64,000 bases of DNA. Source: CBFHSF01 sp965661055. GTDB lineage: Bacteria; Bacteroidota; Bacteroidia; Flavobacteriales; Schleiferiaceae. Within the stretch, counting starts at the first letter, position 1; every line of letters starts with the position of its first letter. Where the stretch lies: the NCBI GenBank assembly GCA_965661055.1, contig CBFICS010000001.1:1-64000 (forward strand), written 5' to 3'. The notes beneath the pieces were generated by a model. The model saw only the letters and a program-made list of their open reading frames with translations. It did no database searches and was not told the DNA's origin. The translations under genes were made by a program, and so were the position numbers. Positions 50,856-59,950 of the stretch are shown in pieces.

Positions 50856-52079
50856 ATGAGTCAACTACTTGACAGTAATACCATTCGAAGCCAATTCCCT
50901 ATTTTAAATAGAGAAGTAAATGGCCGTCCGCTTATTTATTTTGACAACGCGGCTTCTTCACAAAAACCTCAAGTGGTTATCGATGCCATTTCCTCCTACT
51001 ACTCTACGATTAACAGTAATGTTCATCGAGGGGTTCATCACCTTAGCCAAGAGGCTACCGAGGCGATGGAGTCTGCCAGAAAAACCATTCAGCTGCACTT
51101 GAATGCTGAAGAAGTAGAGGAGGTCATATTTACTAAGGGAACTACAGATGGAATAAACCTTATCTCAAGTGGCTTTTCTCAAATTCTTGGTCCAGAGGAC
51201 GAGGTGGTTGTTTCTGCGTTAGAGCATCACAGCAACATTGTGCCCTGGCAATTGCTTTGCGAAAAAACAGGAGCAACACTGAGAGTAATAGAAATGAACG
51301 ACCGTGGTGAGTTGCTCATGAGCTCTGCTCAAGAAGTGATTAACTCTAAAACGTCTGTGGTTGCAGTAAATCAGGTGTCAAATGCACTAGGAACCATAAA
51401 TCCAATTGCCGAAATCGCTTCGCTTGCGCACAGCGTAGGTGCATGTATGGTTGTTGATGGAGCTCAAGCGGTTCCGCACATGGCTGTTGATGTCTGTGAA
51501 ATTGATGCGGACTTTTATGTTTTCAGTGGACATAAAATTTGTGGTCCGACGGGAATTGGAATATTGTACGGAAAGAGAGAGTGGTTAGAAAAACTACCCC
51601 CATACCAAGGCGGAGGAGAAATGATAAAAACCGTTTCTTTTGAAGGAACAACGTATGCAGACATACCCTTTAAATTTGAAGCGGGAACTCCTAATATAGA
51701 AGGAGCTATTTGTTTAGGTACAGCGGTTGATTACCTGAATTCAATTGGACTGGATAAGATTCATGCCTATGAAGACTCTTTGCTAGCCTATGCTACAGAA
51801 AAAGCAAAGTCTTTCGACGGATTTAGAATTATTGGTGAAGCAGAGAAAAAGGCAAGTGTACTGTCGTTTATCATCGAAGGAATTCACCCTTACGACATTG
51901 GTGTTTTGTTAGATAAAATGGGAGTTGCGGTAAGAACCGGACATCATTGTACCCAGCCCATCATGCAATTCTTTAACATTCCAGGAACCATTAGAGCTTC
52001 CTTTGCATTTTACAATACCCAAGAAGAAATTGATCAATTTTTTGAAGCCCTTGAAAAAGCGGTTTCTATGTTAAGATAA
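50856..52079 (+). CDS. sufS: Cysteine desulfurase SufS
   Basis: A 407-residue PLP enzyme that takes sulfur from cysteine for cluster assembly. The PLP Lys is in VFSGHKICGPTGIGILYG, and the sulfur-accepting Cys is in VRTGHHCTQPIM. The N-terminus IRSQFPILNREVNGRPLIYFDNAA is typical. The start is the ATG giving MSQLLDSN; the frame opens 7 codons earlier at TTG within a promoter-like GACCTTTG. It leads the sufS-sufE-MIP18-DUF2480 unit. Confidence 0.97.
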   Translation: MSQLLDSNTIRSQFPILNREVNGRPLIYFDNAASSQKPQVVIDAISSYYSTINSNVHRGVHHLSQEATEAMESARKTIQLHLNAEEVEEVIFTKGTTDGINLISSGFSQILGPEDEVVVSALEHHSNIVPWQLLCEKTGATLRVIEMNDRGELLMSSAQEVINSKTSVVAVNQVSNALGTINPIAEIASLAHSVGACMVVDGAQAVPHMAVDVCEIDADFYVFSGHKICGPTGIGILYGKREWLEKLPPYQGGGEMIKTVSFEGTTYADIPFKFEAGTPNIEGAICLGTAVDYLNSIGLDKIHAYEDSLLAYATEKAKSFDGFRIIGEAEKKASVLSFIIEGIHPYDIGVLLDKMGVAVRTGHHCTQPIMQFFNIPGTIRASFAFYNTQEEIDQFFEALEKAVSMLR

Positions 52080-52085
52080 TAGTAA

Positions 52086-52514
52086 ATGAGTTCAATAGCC
52101 GAAATACAAGAAGAGCTTATCGAAGAATTCGATATGTTCTCTGATTGGATGGAGAAGTATGAGTATTTAATCGATTTAGGGAAAGACCTTCCGCTAATTG
52201 ATCCTCAATACAAAGTAGAAGAAAACATTATTAAGGGCTGCCAAAGTCAAGTTTGGGTGCACGGTGAAATTGAGGGTGATAAAATCATTTTTACCGCAGA
52301 TAGCGACGCTATATTAACCAAGGGGATTATCGCCTTGATGATACGCGTTTTATCCAATCAAACCCCTGAGGCCATCCTTAATGCAAGCATGGATTTTATT
52401 GACACCATTGGCCTTAAAGAGCATTTAAGTCCGACGAGGGCCAACGGACTTTTAGCCATGGTGAAACAGATGAAATTTTACGCCTTGGCGTTACAAACAA
52501 AATTAACTAAGTAG
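52086..52514 (+). CDS. sufE: Cysteine desulfuration protein SufE
   Basis: This 142-residue partner accepts persulfide sulfur from SufS. The acceptor Cys is in NIIKGCQSQVWVHGE. The N-terminal helix EIQEELIEEFDMFSDWMEKYEYLIDLGKDLP is typical. It is 6 bp behind sufS and 2 bp ahead of the next gene. Confidence 0.97.
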   Translation: MSSIAEIQEELIEEFDMFSDWMEKYEYLIDLGKDLPLIDPQYKVEENIIKGCQSQVWVHGEIEGDKIIFTADSDAILTKGIIALMIRVLSNQTPEAILNASMDFIDTIGLKEHLSPTRANGLLAMVKQMKFYALALQTKLTK

Positions 52515-52516
52515 AT

Positions 52517-52837
52517 ATGACCGAAGAAATGATGCAGAAGCTCGGTGAGGACGTTGTTGATGTTCTTTGCTCTATATATGATCCAGAAATCCCCGTAGAT
52601 ATTTACCAACTAGGTCTTATCTACGATGTGCACGTGTCAGAAGAAGCGGAAGTGAAAATTCTCATGACTTTAACCTCGCCAAACTGCCCAGTTGCAGAAT
52701 CTCTTCCTCAAGAAGTGAAAGAAAAAACAAGGTCTTTAGATGAGGTAAAAGACGTTGAGGTAGAATTGACCTTTGATCCACCGTGGAACAAAGACATGAT
52801 GAGTGAAGAGGCAAAGCTTGAACTCGGAATGCTTTAG
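52517..52837 (+). CDS. MIP18/DUF59 family protein (SufT-like)
   Basis: A 106-residue Fe-S maturation factor of the MIP18 family, which helps load or maintain clusters. Motifs are CSIYDPEIPVDIYQLGLIYDV, MTLTSPNCPVAESLP (conserved Cys) and VELTFDPPWNKDMMSEEAK. It sits between sufE and the DUF2480 gene with gaps of 2 and 3 bp, the usual place for this gene in Bacteroidota suf clusters. Confidence 0.95.
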   Translation: MTEEMMQKLGEDVVDVLCSIYDPEIPVDIYQLGLIYDVHVSEEAEVKILMTLTSPNCPVAESLPQEVKEKTRSLDEVKDVEVELTFDPPWNKDMMSEEAKLELGML

Positions 52838-52840
52838 ATT

Positions 52841-53350
52841 ATGGAGGATCAACCCATTGAAAATAAAATTGCCAAAAGCGGACTGATATCTCTAGACCTT
52901 GAAGATTTTTATCCTGAAGGTCAGAGGCTGGGCATTGACATGAAAGAGTTTCTCTTTCAAGAAGCCATTCTTCGCGAAAAGGACTTTAGAGAGTCTATCA
53001 AATCTACCGATTGGTCTGTATATCAAGACGCCTATGTCTATATCTATTCCAGTGTAGACGCCATTATTCCACTGTGGTCGTACATGTTACTTGCCTCTGC
53101 GCTTGCGCCTTTTGCCAAGAAAGTTGTTTTCGGTAAGCGCGAAGAACTAGAGGCTATTCTCTATTCTGAAGTCATTTCTGGGTTGGACTTAGAGCCGTAT
53201 AAAGATTCAAGAATTATTGTAAAAGGCTGCAGTAATAAACCCGTCCCGAACCAGGCATTTATCTCTATTGTTGAAAAACTTCAACCCATTGCCAAAAGCG
53301 TAATGTTTGGCGAAGCCTGTTCTACCGTTCCCGTTTACAAGAAAAAGTAG
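52841..53350 (+). CDS. DUF2480 family protein
   Basis: A 169-residue protein confined, as far as I recall, mainly to Bacteroidota. Family features: SGLISLDLEDFYPEGQR, FLFQEAILREKDFRE, YVYIYSSVDAIIPLWSYMLL and FGEACSTVPVYKK, with two Cys near the C-terminus (VKGCSN, GEACS). Its place 3 bp behind the MIP18 gene suggests a role in Fe-S cluster biology, but none is established. Confidence 0.92.
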   Translation: MEDQPIENKIAKSGLISLDLEDFYPEGQRLGIDMKEFLFQEAILREKDFRESIKSTDWSVYQDAYVYIYSSVDAIIPLWSYMLLASALAPFAKKVVFGKREELEAILYSEVISGLDLEPYKDSRIIVKGCSNKPVPNQAFISIVEKLQPIAKSVMFGEACSTVPVYKKK

Positions 53351-53360
53351 CTTTTTTTAG

Positions 53361-53378
53361 CCACTTTCGTGGGAGTTG
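53361..53378 (+). repeat. CCACTTTCGTGGGAGTTG motif, copy 2
   Basis: Exact 18-base match to 41094-41111. It lies between the DUF2480 gene and the S46 peptidase gene, about 60 bp before the latter. Confidence 0.6.
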
Positions 53379-53437
53379 TGGACACAAAACCCCACATTAT
53401 TTCGTAAACTTGCGAATTGAAACACAAAGTAATTATA

Positions 53438-55750
53438 ATGAAGAAGTTAGTAATACTGAGTTTAGCCTTAATTTTAGGTTTTAGCTCATCACTTTCAGCT
53501 CATGAAGGCATGTGGATACCCATGCTTATCAAGAGATTAAACTACGAGCAAATGAAGGCCAACGGTCTTCAGTTAACTGCCGAAGAATTATACAGTATCA
53601 ACCACAGCAGTTTAAAAGATGCTATCGTATCTCTTGGTGGTTTTTGTACCGGAGAAATTATTTCAAAAGATGGACTGCTTTTGACGAACCACCACTGTGG
53701 TTATGAGTCAATTCAAAGCCACTCATCTGAAGAGAACGATTACTTAACAGATGGCTTTTGGGCTATGAATCGTTCTGAAGAAAAGCCAAATCCTGGTCTT
53801 TTCGTTAAGTTCTTGGTAAGAATGGACGACGTTTCAGAACGCGTTTTAGCCGAGTTAAACGACGATATGACAGAAGCTGAGCGCCAGCAAAAGGCAGCTA
53901 TGGTAGGTAAGCAAATTGCTGCTGAGGCCGTTGAAGGATCTCACTACCAAGCTGATGTTAAGTCTTTCTTTCACAACAATGAATACTACCTTGTCGTGTA
54001 TGAGGTATTTACTGACGTACGTCTAGTAGGTGCTCCACCAGAATCAGTGGGTAAGTTTGGTGGCGACACTGACAACTGGATGTGGCCTCGTCAAACGGGT
54101 GACTTCTCTATGTTTAGAGTTTACTCAGGACCTGATGGTAAACCAGCAGACTACTCAGAAGAAAATATTCCATTAAAGCCTAAGCACTACCTACCTGTTT
54201 CTACAGACGGTGCAGCTGACGGTGATTTTACCATGATCTTTGGTTACCCAGGGTCAACGGATAGATTCCTTTCATCCTACGGAGTTGATCAAGCGATCAA
54301 CAAACACAATCCAACGGTAGTAGAGATTAGAGATGCTAAATTGAAAGTCATGAAAGAATTCATGGATGCTGACAAGTCAGTAAGAATTCAATTGGCTGCA
54401 AAATATGCTCAAACGGCTAACTATTGGAAGTACTACATCGGACAAACTGAGCAGTTGAAGCGAAACAAAGTGATTGAGAAGAAGCAAAAGCTAGAAGCTC
54501 GTTTCACTGAGTGGATGAATAAAGATGCTCGCACTCTTTTAAAGTATGGTAATACTTTACCAATGCTTAAAGAGGCTTATGAAATGACTGATGCCACTGA
54601 AGTGGGAAATGTTTATATGCTTGAAGCAGGATTAATTGGACCACAAATTCCACTATTTGCTTGGAGAGCGGGAGCAACCGTTGATGCGATCTTAAAATTA
54701 GACGCAAAGTTTGAAGCGCAAATGGACACTCTTAAGGATGATGAAAAAATCAAAGCAGCTACTGAGGCTTACCAAGCGAGAAGAAGCGGTGGTATGGAAG
54801 CGTTGAAATCTCAAGGAGAAGATTTCTTTAAAGATTTTTATGCGCCAGCGGATCAAAAACTAGTTACCGTATTATGGCAACAGTACTTTAATAAGGTAGA
54901 TCCAAGCCAGCACCCTTCATTCTTTGCAGAGGCAAGCAAAGAAGGTTTTGCTGATTACGCTGAAGACATGTTTGAAGATTCTTACTTCACAAATGAAGAG
55001 AGATTTAACAAAATGATTAAGAAGATGGATGCTAAAGGCTGGTTCACAAGAAAGTTGAAATCAGAAGATATTGAGAAAGACCTTGCTTATAGCGCTGGAA
55101 ACGAATTGATCAAAATGTATCGTTCTTCTGCTTCTGCCAATGCTGAGGCTAAAGAGAAAATGGACAAAGGATACCGTTTGCTAACGGCTGGGTTAAGAGA
55201 AATGGACACTGCTAAGGTTTACTCTCCAGATGCTAACTCTACCATGAGAATGACTTATGGAAAAGTGGGAGGTTACACTTCTAACAAAGAAGACGGTACA
55301 GTATTTAAATATTACACAGTAGGATCTCAAATCCTTGAAAAGGAAGACAATAACAATCCTGAGTTTGTGGTTCCTTCAAGGCTAAACACCCTGTTAAAAG
55401 ACAAAGACTTTGGTTCTTACGCTATGGAAAATGGTGAGCTACCAGTATGTTTTATTTCTAATAATGATATTACTGGAGGTAATTCAGGATCTCCAGTAAT
55501 CAACGCTAGAGGTGAACTTATTGGTTGTGCTTTTGATGGTAACTGGGAAGCTATGTCTGGAGATATTGCTTTTGAAACTCAATTGCAAAGAACCATTTCT
55601 GTGGATATCAGATACGTATTGTTTATCATTGATAAATATGCAGGTGCTGGTCACTTAGTTGAAGAGATGACTTTAGTTTCTCATAAAGACGAAGTGGTTG
55701 AATCAGAAAATGCTCCTGAAGAAAAAGTAGAAGAAAAGGTAGCTGAGTAA
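53438..55750 (+). CDS. S46 family dipeptidyl-peptidase, DPP7-like
   Basis: A 770-residue periplasmic serine peptidase that cuts dipeptides from peptide N-termini. The signal peptide is MKKLVILSLALILGFSSSLSA. The catalytic His is in LLTNHHCGYESI, the Asp in the FGGDTDNWMWPRQTGDFSMFR block, and the Ser in ITGGNSGSPV. The S1 specificity position in CAFDGNWEAM is Gly, as in DPP7 (hydrophobic P1), not the Arg of DPP11 (acidic P1). The frame opens at TTG 53417, but the ATG at 53438 begins the signal peptide. The C-terminus is a Glu-rich tail (EKVEEKVAE). A terminator follows. Confidence 0.96.
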   Translation: MKKLVILSLALILGFSSSLSAHEGMWIPMLIKRLNYEQMKANGLQLTAEELYSINHSSLKDAIVSLGGFCTGEIISKDGLLLTNHHCGYESIQSHSSEENDYLTDGFWAMNRSEEKPNPGLFVKFLVRMDDVSERVLAELNDDMTEAERQQKAAMVGKQIAAEAVEGSHYQADVKSFFHNNEYYLVVYEVFTDVRLVGAPPESVGKFGGDTDNWMWPRQTGDFSMFRVYSGPDGKPADYSEENIPLKPKHYLPVSTDGAADGDFTMIFGYPGSTDRFLSSYGVDQAINKHNPTVVEIRDAKLKVMKEFMDADKSVRIQLAAKYAQTANYWKYYIGQTEQLKRNKVIEKKQKLEARFTEWMNKDARTLLKYGNTLPMLKEAYEMTDATEVGNVYMLEAGLIGPQIPLFAWRAGATVDAILKLDAKFEAQMDTLKDDEKIKAATEAYQARRSGGMEALKSQGEDFFKDFYAPADQKLVTVLWQQYFNKVDPSQHPSFFAEASKEGFADYAEDMFEDSYFTNEERFNKMIKKMDAKGWFTRKLKSEDIEKDLAYSAGNELIKMYRSSASANAEAKEKMDKGYRLLTAGLREMDTAKVYSPDANSTMRMTYGKVGGYTSNKEDGTVFKYYTVGSQILEKEDNNNPEFVVPSRLNTLLKDKDFGSYAMENGELPVCFISNNDITGGNSGSPVINARGELIGCAFDGNWEAMSGDIAFETQLQRTISVDIRYVLFIIDKYAGAGHLVEEMTLVSHKDEVVESENAPEEKVEEKVAE

Positions 55751-55775
55751 TCAGTCCTTGAATTAATGCATTAAA

Positions 55776-55806
55776 AAAAGCGCCCCCATCAGGGGCGCTT
55801 TTCTTT
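55776..55806 (+). terminator. Terminator of the S46 peptidase gene
   Basis: Stem AAAAGCGCCCC/GGGGCGCTTTT (55776-55786 with 55792-55802), loop CATCA, then T-rich sequence. Confidence 0.9.
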
Positions 55807-56063
55807 TAAGGTGGCTTCTCATGGAAAAAGCGCCTACCACAACACTAGATCCTGAGAAGCCGGAAAAGAGAATATAAATCTCTTAAGAGTATTGTTTGAT
55901 TGAGAACTAAATCCTTGGCAAAGATGCTATCCCAATGACAATAGACAATTACACCAACTTTAACCTTATGTTTATTTTAGGTTACGATTGTTAATTTAAA
56001 ATGAAGTCGCCAGGGGTTCTTTAAAAAGAATTTTGAATAAGCACTCAGCATTGGTAAATAGAC
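55807..56063 (+). other. Region upstream of typA with an inverted repeat
   Basis: GGCTTCTCA (55813-55821) and TGAGAAGCC (55853-55861) form a perfect 9-bp inverted repeat around 31 bases. A smaller AAGAGA/TCTCTT repeat follows. No reading frame is supported. It could be a structured leader or a decayed element. Confidence 0.4.
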
Positions 56064-56071
56064 TATCTTTG
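56064..56071 (+). promoter_or_regulatory. -7 promoter element of typA
   Basis: TATCTTTG matches TAnnTTTG and lies 21 bp before the ATG at 56093. It falls inside the upstream extension of the typA frame and so supports the shorter start. Confidence 0.55.
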
Positions 56072-56092
56072 CACGCTCATTTGAAATATGCT

Positions 56093-57898
56093 ATGAATCA
56101 GTCACTTCGCAACATTGCAATCATTGCACACGTTGACCACGGTAAAACTACTTTGGTTGATAAAATTATGTATTACTGTCAGTTGTTTCGCGACAATCAA
56201 GAAACAGGAGAGTTAATACTTGACAACAATGACTTGGAAAGAGAGAGAGGTATTACCATTCTTTCTAAAAACGTTTCCGTTGAATACAAAGGAACTAAGA
56301 TTAACATTATTGATACTCCAGGTCACGCCGATTTCGGTGGTGAAGTAGAAAGAGTTCTCAATATGGCCGACGGAGTTTTACTCCTTGTGGATGCTTTTGA
56401 AGGTCCAATGCCTCAAACGCGTTTTGTATTACAAAAGGCCTTAGAATTAGGGTTAAAGCCTATCGTAGTAGTAAACAAGGTTGATAAGCCTAACTGTGAT
56501 CCAGATGCTGCTCACGAAGCAGTTTTTGACCTAATGTTTAGCTTAGACGCAACAGAAGAACAACTTGATTTTCCAACGGTTTACGGTTCTGCCAAAGAGA
56601 ACTGGATGAGCTATGATTGGAAAGAGAAAACAGAAAATATTGAGCCATTATTAGATATGGTTCTTAAGAATATTCCTGAACCAGATCTTCCTGAAGGAAA
56701 CACTCAAATGCTAATTACTTCTCTAGACTACTCTAGTTATACAGGAAGAATTGCTATTGGTAGACTTCACAGAGGCGAGCTTAAAGAAAATCAGCAAGTA
56801 ATGTTGATTAAAAGAGATGGCAAGCAGGTGAAATCAAAAATTAAAGAACTTTATACTTTTGAGGGATTAGGTCGCAAGAGAGTTCCTGAAGTTCAAAAGG
56901 GTAATATTTGTGCAGTGGTTGGGCTAGAAGGATTTGAAATCGGTGATACCATAGCTGACGCAGAAACTCCAGAAGCGTTGCCTTCTATTTCTATTGACGA
57001 GCCTACCATGAGTATGTTGTTTACTGTCAACGACTCTCCATTCTTTGGAAAAGAAGGTAAGTTTGTAACTTCTCGTCACGTTTATGATCGTTTGATTAAA
57101 GAAACTGAGAAAAACCTAGCTCTTAGAGTGGTTGAAACAGAAAAATCAGATGGTTGGAAGGTATTCGGACGTGGGGTTCTTCACTTGTCTGTATTGATTG
57201 AAACCATGAGAAGAGAAGGATATGAGCTTCAAATTGGTCAGCCACAGGTTATCTTAAAAGAAATTGACGGACAAAAATGTGAGCCTATTGAAGAGCTTAC
57301 GATTGACCTTCCAGAAGACGTTTCTGGAAAGGCCGTTGAATTGGTAACCATGAGAAAAGGTGAGTTGGTAAGTATGGCACCTAAGGCAGACCGAATGATT
57401 CTTGAATTCAAAATTCCTTCAAGAGGTTTAATCGGATTGAGAAACAACCTATTAACCGCAACGGCTGGTGAGGCCATTATGAACCACCGCTTTGTTGCTT
57501 TTGAACCTTATAAAGGAGAGATTCCTGGTCGTCAAAACGGATCATTAATTTCTATGGAAAAAGGTGCAGCTTTTGCTTACTCTATTGATAGACTTCAAGA
57601 CAGAGGTAAATTCTTTATTGAGCCTCAAGATGAAATCTACATGGGACAAGTAATCGGTGAGAACTCTAGAGCAGGAGATATGGCCATTAACGTGACCAAG
57701 TCAAAGAAACTTACCAACGTACGTGCATCAGGTTCTGATGACAAGGTTAGAATTGCTCCAGCTATCAAGTTTAGCTTAGAAGAAGCCTTAGAATATATTC
57801 AAGGTGATGAGTATGTAGAGGTAACTCCTCAAAGTATTCGTCTCAGAAAAATATACCTCGACGAAAACGAGAGAAAGAGAATGGCATCTAAGTCATAA
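56093..57898 (+). CDS. typA: GTP-binding protein TypA/BipA
   Basis: A 601-residue ribosome-associated GTPase of the EF-G family, active in stress and ribosome assembly. Motifs: RNIAIIAHVDHGKTTLVDKI (G1), RERGITILSKN (switch I), DTPGHADFGGEV (G3), NKVDKP (G4) and SAKENW (G5). The C-terminal domain specific to TypA includes EFKIPSRGLIGLRNNLLTAT and ends VTPQSIRLRKIYLDENERKR. The start is ATG giving MNQSLRNIAII; the frame opens at TTG 56033, upstream of the promoter. Confidence 0.97.
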   Translation: MNQSLRNIAIIAHVDHGKTTLVDKIMYYCQLFRDNQETGELILDNNDLERERGITILSKNVSVEYKGTKINIIDTPGHADFGGEVERVLNMADGVLLLVDAFEGPMPQTRFVLQKALELGLKPIVVVNKVDKPNCDPDAAHEAVFDLMFSLDATEEQLDFPTVYGSAKENWMSYDWKEKTENIEPLLDMVLKNIPEPDLPEGNTQMLITSLDYSSYTGRIAIGRLHRGELKENQQVMLIKRDGKQVKSKIKELYTFEGLGRKRVPEVQKGNICAVVGLEGFEIGDTIADAETPEALPSISIDEPTMSMLFTVNDSPFFGKEGKFVTSRHVYDRLIKETEKNLALRVVETEKSDGWKVFGRGVLHLSVLIETMRREGYELQIGQPQVILKEIDGQKCEPIEELTIDLPEDVSGKAVELVTMRKGELVSMAPKADRMILEFKIPSRGLIGLRNNLLTATAGEAIMNHRFVAFEPYKGEIPGRQNGSLISMEKGAAFAYSIDRLQDRGKFFIEPQDEIYMGQVIGENSRAGDMAINVTKSKKLTNVRASGSDDKVRIAPAIKFSLEEALEYIQGDEYVEVTPQSIRLRKIYLDENERKRMASKS

Positions 57899-57902
57899 TA
57901 TT

Positions 57903-57929
57903 AAATCCCCCGAAAGGGGGATTTTTTTT
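57903..57929 (+). terminator. Terminator of typA
   Basis: Stem AAATCCCCC/GGGGGATTT with a GAAA tetraloop and a T run, 4 bp after the stop. Confidence 0.93.
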
Positions 57930-58067
57930 GCTCTATTTTTTAAATTCCTTTTTAAATCAATGGTTGACGCGGCGTCTTAATACAAAATTTAACATCGCTT
58001 TAACGGCAATTTTTGTCCCCACTTGTTTACTTTGTTTAACTACATTTAGGTGTTAATCAAAAACAAG

Positions 58068-59063
58068 ATGGAATCACAAATAGATATTCAATCTCTCAAC
58101 GAAAAAATTGCTAGAGAAAGCTCATTTATCGTTGATCTGAAGAACGAAGTTGGAAAGGTAATCATTGGTCAAGAGCACATGGTTGAAGCTCTTTTAATAG
58201 GCCTATTAGGCAATGGCCATATTTTGCTTGAAGGCGTACCGGGTTTAGCCAAAACCCTTGCGATTAAGTCTCTTTCGGAGGCGTTGCACGGTTCGTTTAG
58301 TCGAATTCAATTTACTCCAGACTTACTGCCCTCTGACATTATTGGTACGCAGGTTTACAATATGCAAGAGCATTCTTTTAATACGAAGCAAGGTCCTGTG
58401 TTTGCCAATTTTGTTTTAGCAGATGAAATAAATAGAGCTCCTGCCAAAGTGCAAGCAGCTCTTTTAGAAGCCATGCAAGAGAAGCAAGTAACCATAGGTG
58501 ATACTACGTATGAGTTGCCCAAACCCTTTCTAGTTCTTGCGACTCAAAATCCAGTTGAACAAGAGGGTACCTACCCTTTGCCGGAAGCTCAGGTAGATAG
58601 GTTTATGTTGAAAACGGTGATTGATTATCCCAAAATCAATGAAGAACAACTCATACTAAGAGCCAATGTTACCCAGTCTTTCCCCAAGATAAACCCTGTG
58701 GTTTCGCTTGAGAAAATTCTTGAAGCAAGAAAGGTAGTTAGAGAGGTGTACATGGACGAAAAAATAGAAAGATACATTCTTGATATTGTCTTCGCGACCA
58801 GAAAACCTTCAGAATATAAAATGCCTTCTTTAGAGCCCTTGATTGAATTTGGTGCCTCGCCAAGAGGGTCTATCGGATTGGCCATTGCGGCGCAGGCAAG
58901 AGCCTTTATAAACCAAAGGGGTTATGTAATTCCAGAAGATGTTAGAGCGGTGGCATTGCCCGTACTTAGACATAGAATAGGTATTACCTATGAGGCCGAG
59001 GCAGAGAATGTTACCTCTGAAGATATGGTTCGCGAAATTTTAAACAAGGTTGAAGTGCCTTGA
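58068..59063 (+). CDS. MoxR family AAA+ ATPase
   Basis: A 331-residue ATPase thought to act as a chaperone for vWA proteins. The Walker A position is LLEGVPGLAKTLAIKSL, Walker B is FVLADEINRAPAKVQAALLEAM, sensor 1 is VLATQNPVEQEGTYPLPEAQ, and sensor 2 is ASPRGSIGLAIAAQA. The start is taken at ATG 58068; the frame opens at GTG 58050. It is the first gene of the Bat operon: the DUF58 gene follows after 17 bp. Confidence 0.95.
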   Translation: MESQIDIQSLNEKIARESSFIVDLKNEVGKVIIGQEHMVEALLIGLLGNGHILLEGVPGLAKTLAIKSLSEALHGSFSRIQFTPDLLPSDIIGTQVYNMQEHSFNTKQGPVFANFVLADEINRAPAKVQAALLEAMQEKQVTIGDTTYELPKPFLVLATQNPVEQEGTYPLPEAQVDRFMLKTVIDYPKINEEQLILRANVTQSFPKINPVVSLEKILEARKVVREVYMDEKIERYILDIVFATRKPSEYKMPSLEPLIEFGASPRGSIGLAIAAQARAFINQRGYVIPEDVRAVALPVLRHRIGITYEAEAENVTSEDMVREILNKVEVP

Positions 59064-59080
59064 TAATTGTGTAGCCGATT

Positions 59081-59950
59081 TTGGAAACAAAAGATTTATT
59101 AAAAAAGGTTCGGAAACTGGAAATTAAAACCAGAAGGTTAAGTGATCACCTCTTTTCAGGTGAATATCACAGTTCTTTCAAGGGTAAGGGTATGACCTTT
59201 AGTGAGGTGAGACAGTACCAAATTGGAGATGATATCCGTAATATTGAATGGAACGTAACCGCTAGAAAAAACGAACCTTATATAAAGGTTTTTGAAGAAG
59301 AGAGAGAACTCACCATGATGCTGCTGATTGATGTTTCAGCAAGTGGAATTTTCGGGTCTCAGTCACAGAGAAAAAGTGATATCATTACAGAGATGTCTGC
59401 AACCCTAGCCTTTGCGGCTAAACAAAACAACGATAAAATTGGGGTCATCTTTTTCTCTGATAAAATAGAAAAGTTTATTCCACCTAGTAAGGGAAAAACT
59501 CATGTGTTGAGAATTATCAGAGAATTGATTGAGTTTAGGCCTAGCTCTAAGGGGACGAACATCTCCTTAGCCTTAGAGTATTTAAGCTCTGTGGTTAGGA
59601 AAAAATCAATCGTCTTTCTCTTGTCAGACTTTAGAGACGAGGGCTATGACAAGGCCTTGAAAATTGCCTCTAAAAAACATGACCTTACGGGAGTTAGACT
59701 TTGGGATCCACTTGAAAAGGAATTCCCGAATTTAGGGTTGGTTCCCCTAGTAGATCCGGAAACAAACGCCGAAAAGTGGGTTTGGACCTCTTCAAAAAGT
59801 TGGAGGAGAAAGCACAAGGAAAAGTTTTTGCGCGAAGAAGCGAGATTTGTTCAACTGTTTACTAAAGCGGGTGCTGGTAGAGTTTCTATTTCTACTAAAG
59901 ACAGTTATGTGACCGCTTTGTACAAATATTTTAAACAAAAAGGACGATGA
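59081..59950 (+). CDS. DUF58 domain protein of the Bat operon
   Basis: A 289-residue protein. The typical opening KKVRKLEIKTRRLSDHLFSGEYHSSFKGKGM leads to the DUF58 block FSEVRQYQIGDDIRNIEWNVTARKNEPYIKVFEEERE. A vWA-like fold follows with a MIDAS-like DVSASG and SKGTNISLALEYL. It is cytoplasmic, with no signal or helix. The start is TTG at 59081, as judged from the conserved N-terminus. It probably works with MoxR. It overlaps the next gene by ATGA. Confidence 0.93.
   Translation: METKDLLKKVRKLEIKTRRLSDHLFSGEYHSSFKGKGMTFSEVRQYQIGDDIRNIEWNVTARKNEPYIKVFEEERELTMMLLIDVSASGIFGSQSQRKSDIITEMSATLAFAAKQNNDKIGVIFFSDKIEKFIPPSKGKTHVLRIIRELIEFRPSSKGTNISLALEYLSSVVRKKSIVFLLSDFRDEGYDKALKIASKKHDLTGVRLWDPLEKEFPNLGLVPLVDPETNAEKWVWTSSKSWRRKHKEKFLREEARFVQLFTKAGAGRVSISTKDSYVTALYKYFKQKGR

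Noticed and set aside
56033..57898. Longer TypA with 20 extra N-terminal residues
   Set aside because: Starts with TTG and runs through the -7 box; TypA proteins begin close to the RNIAIIAHVDHGKT motif.
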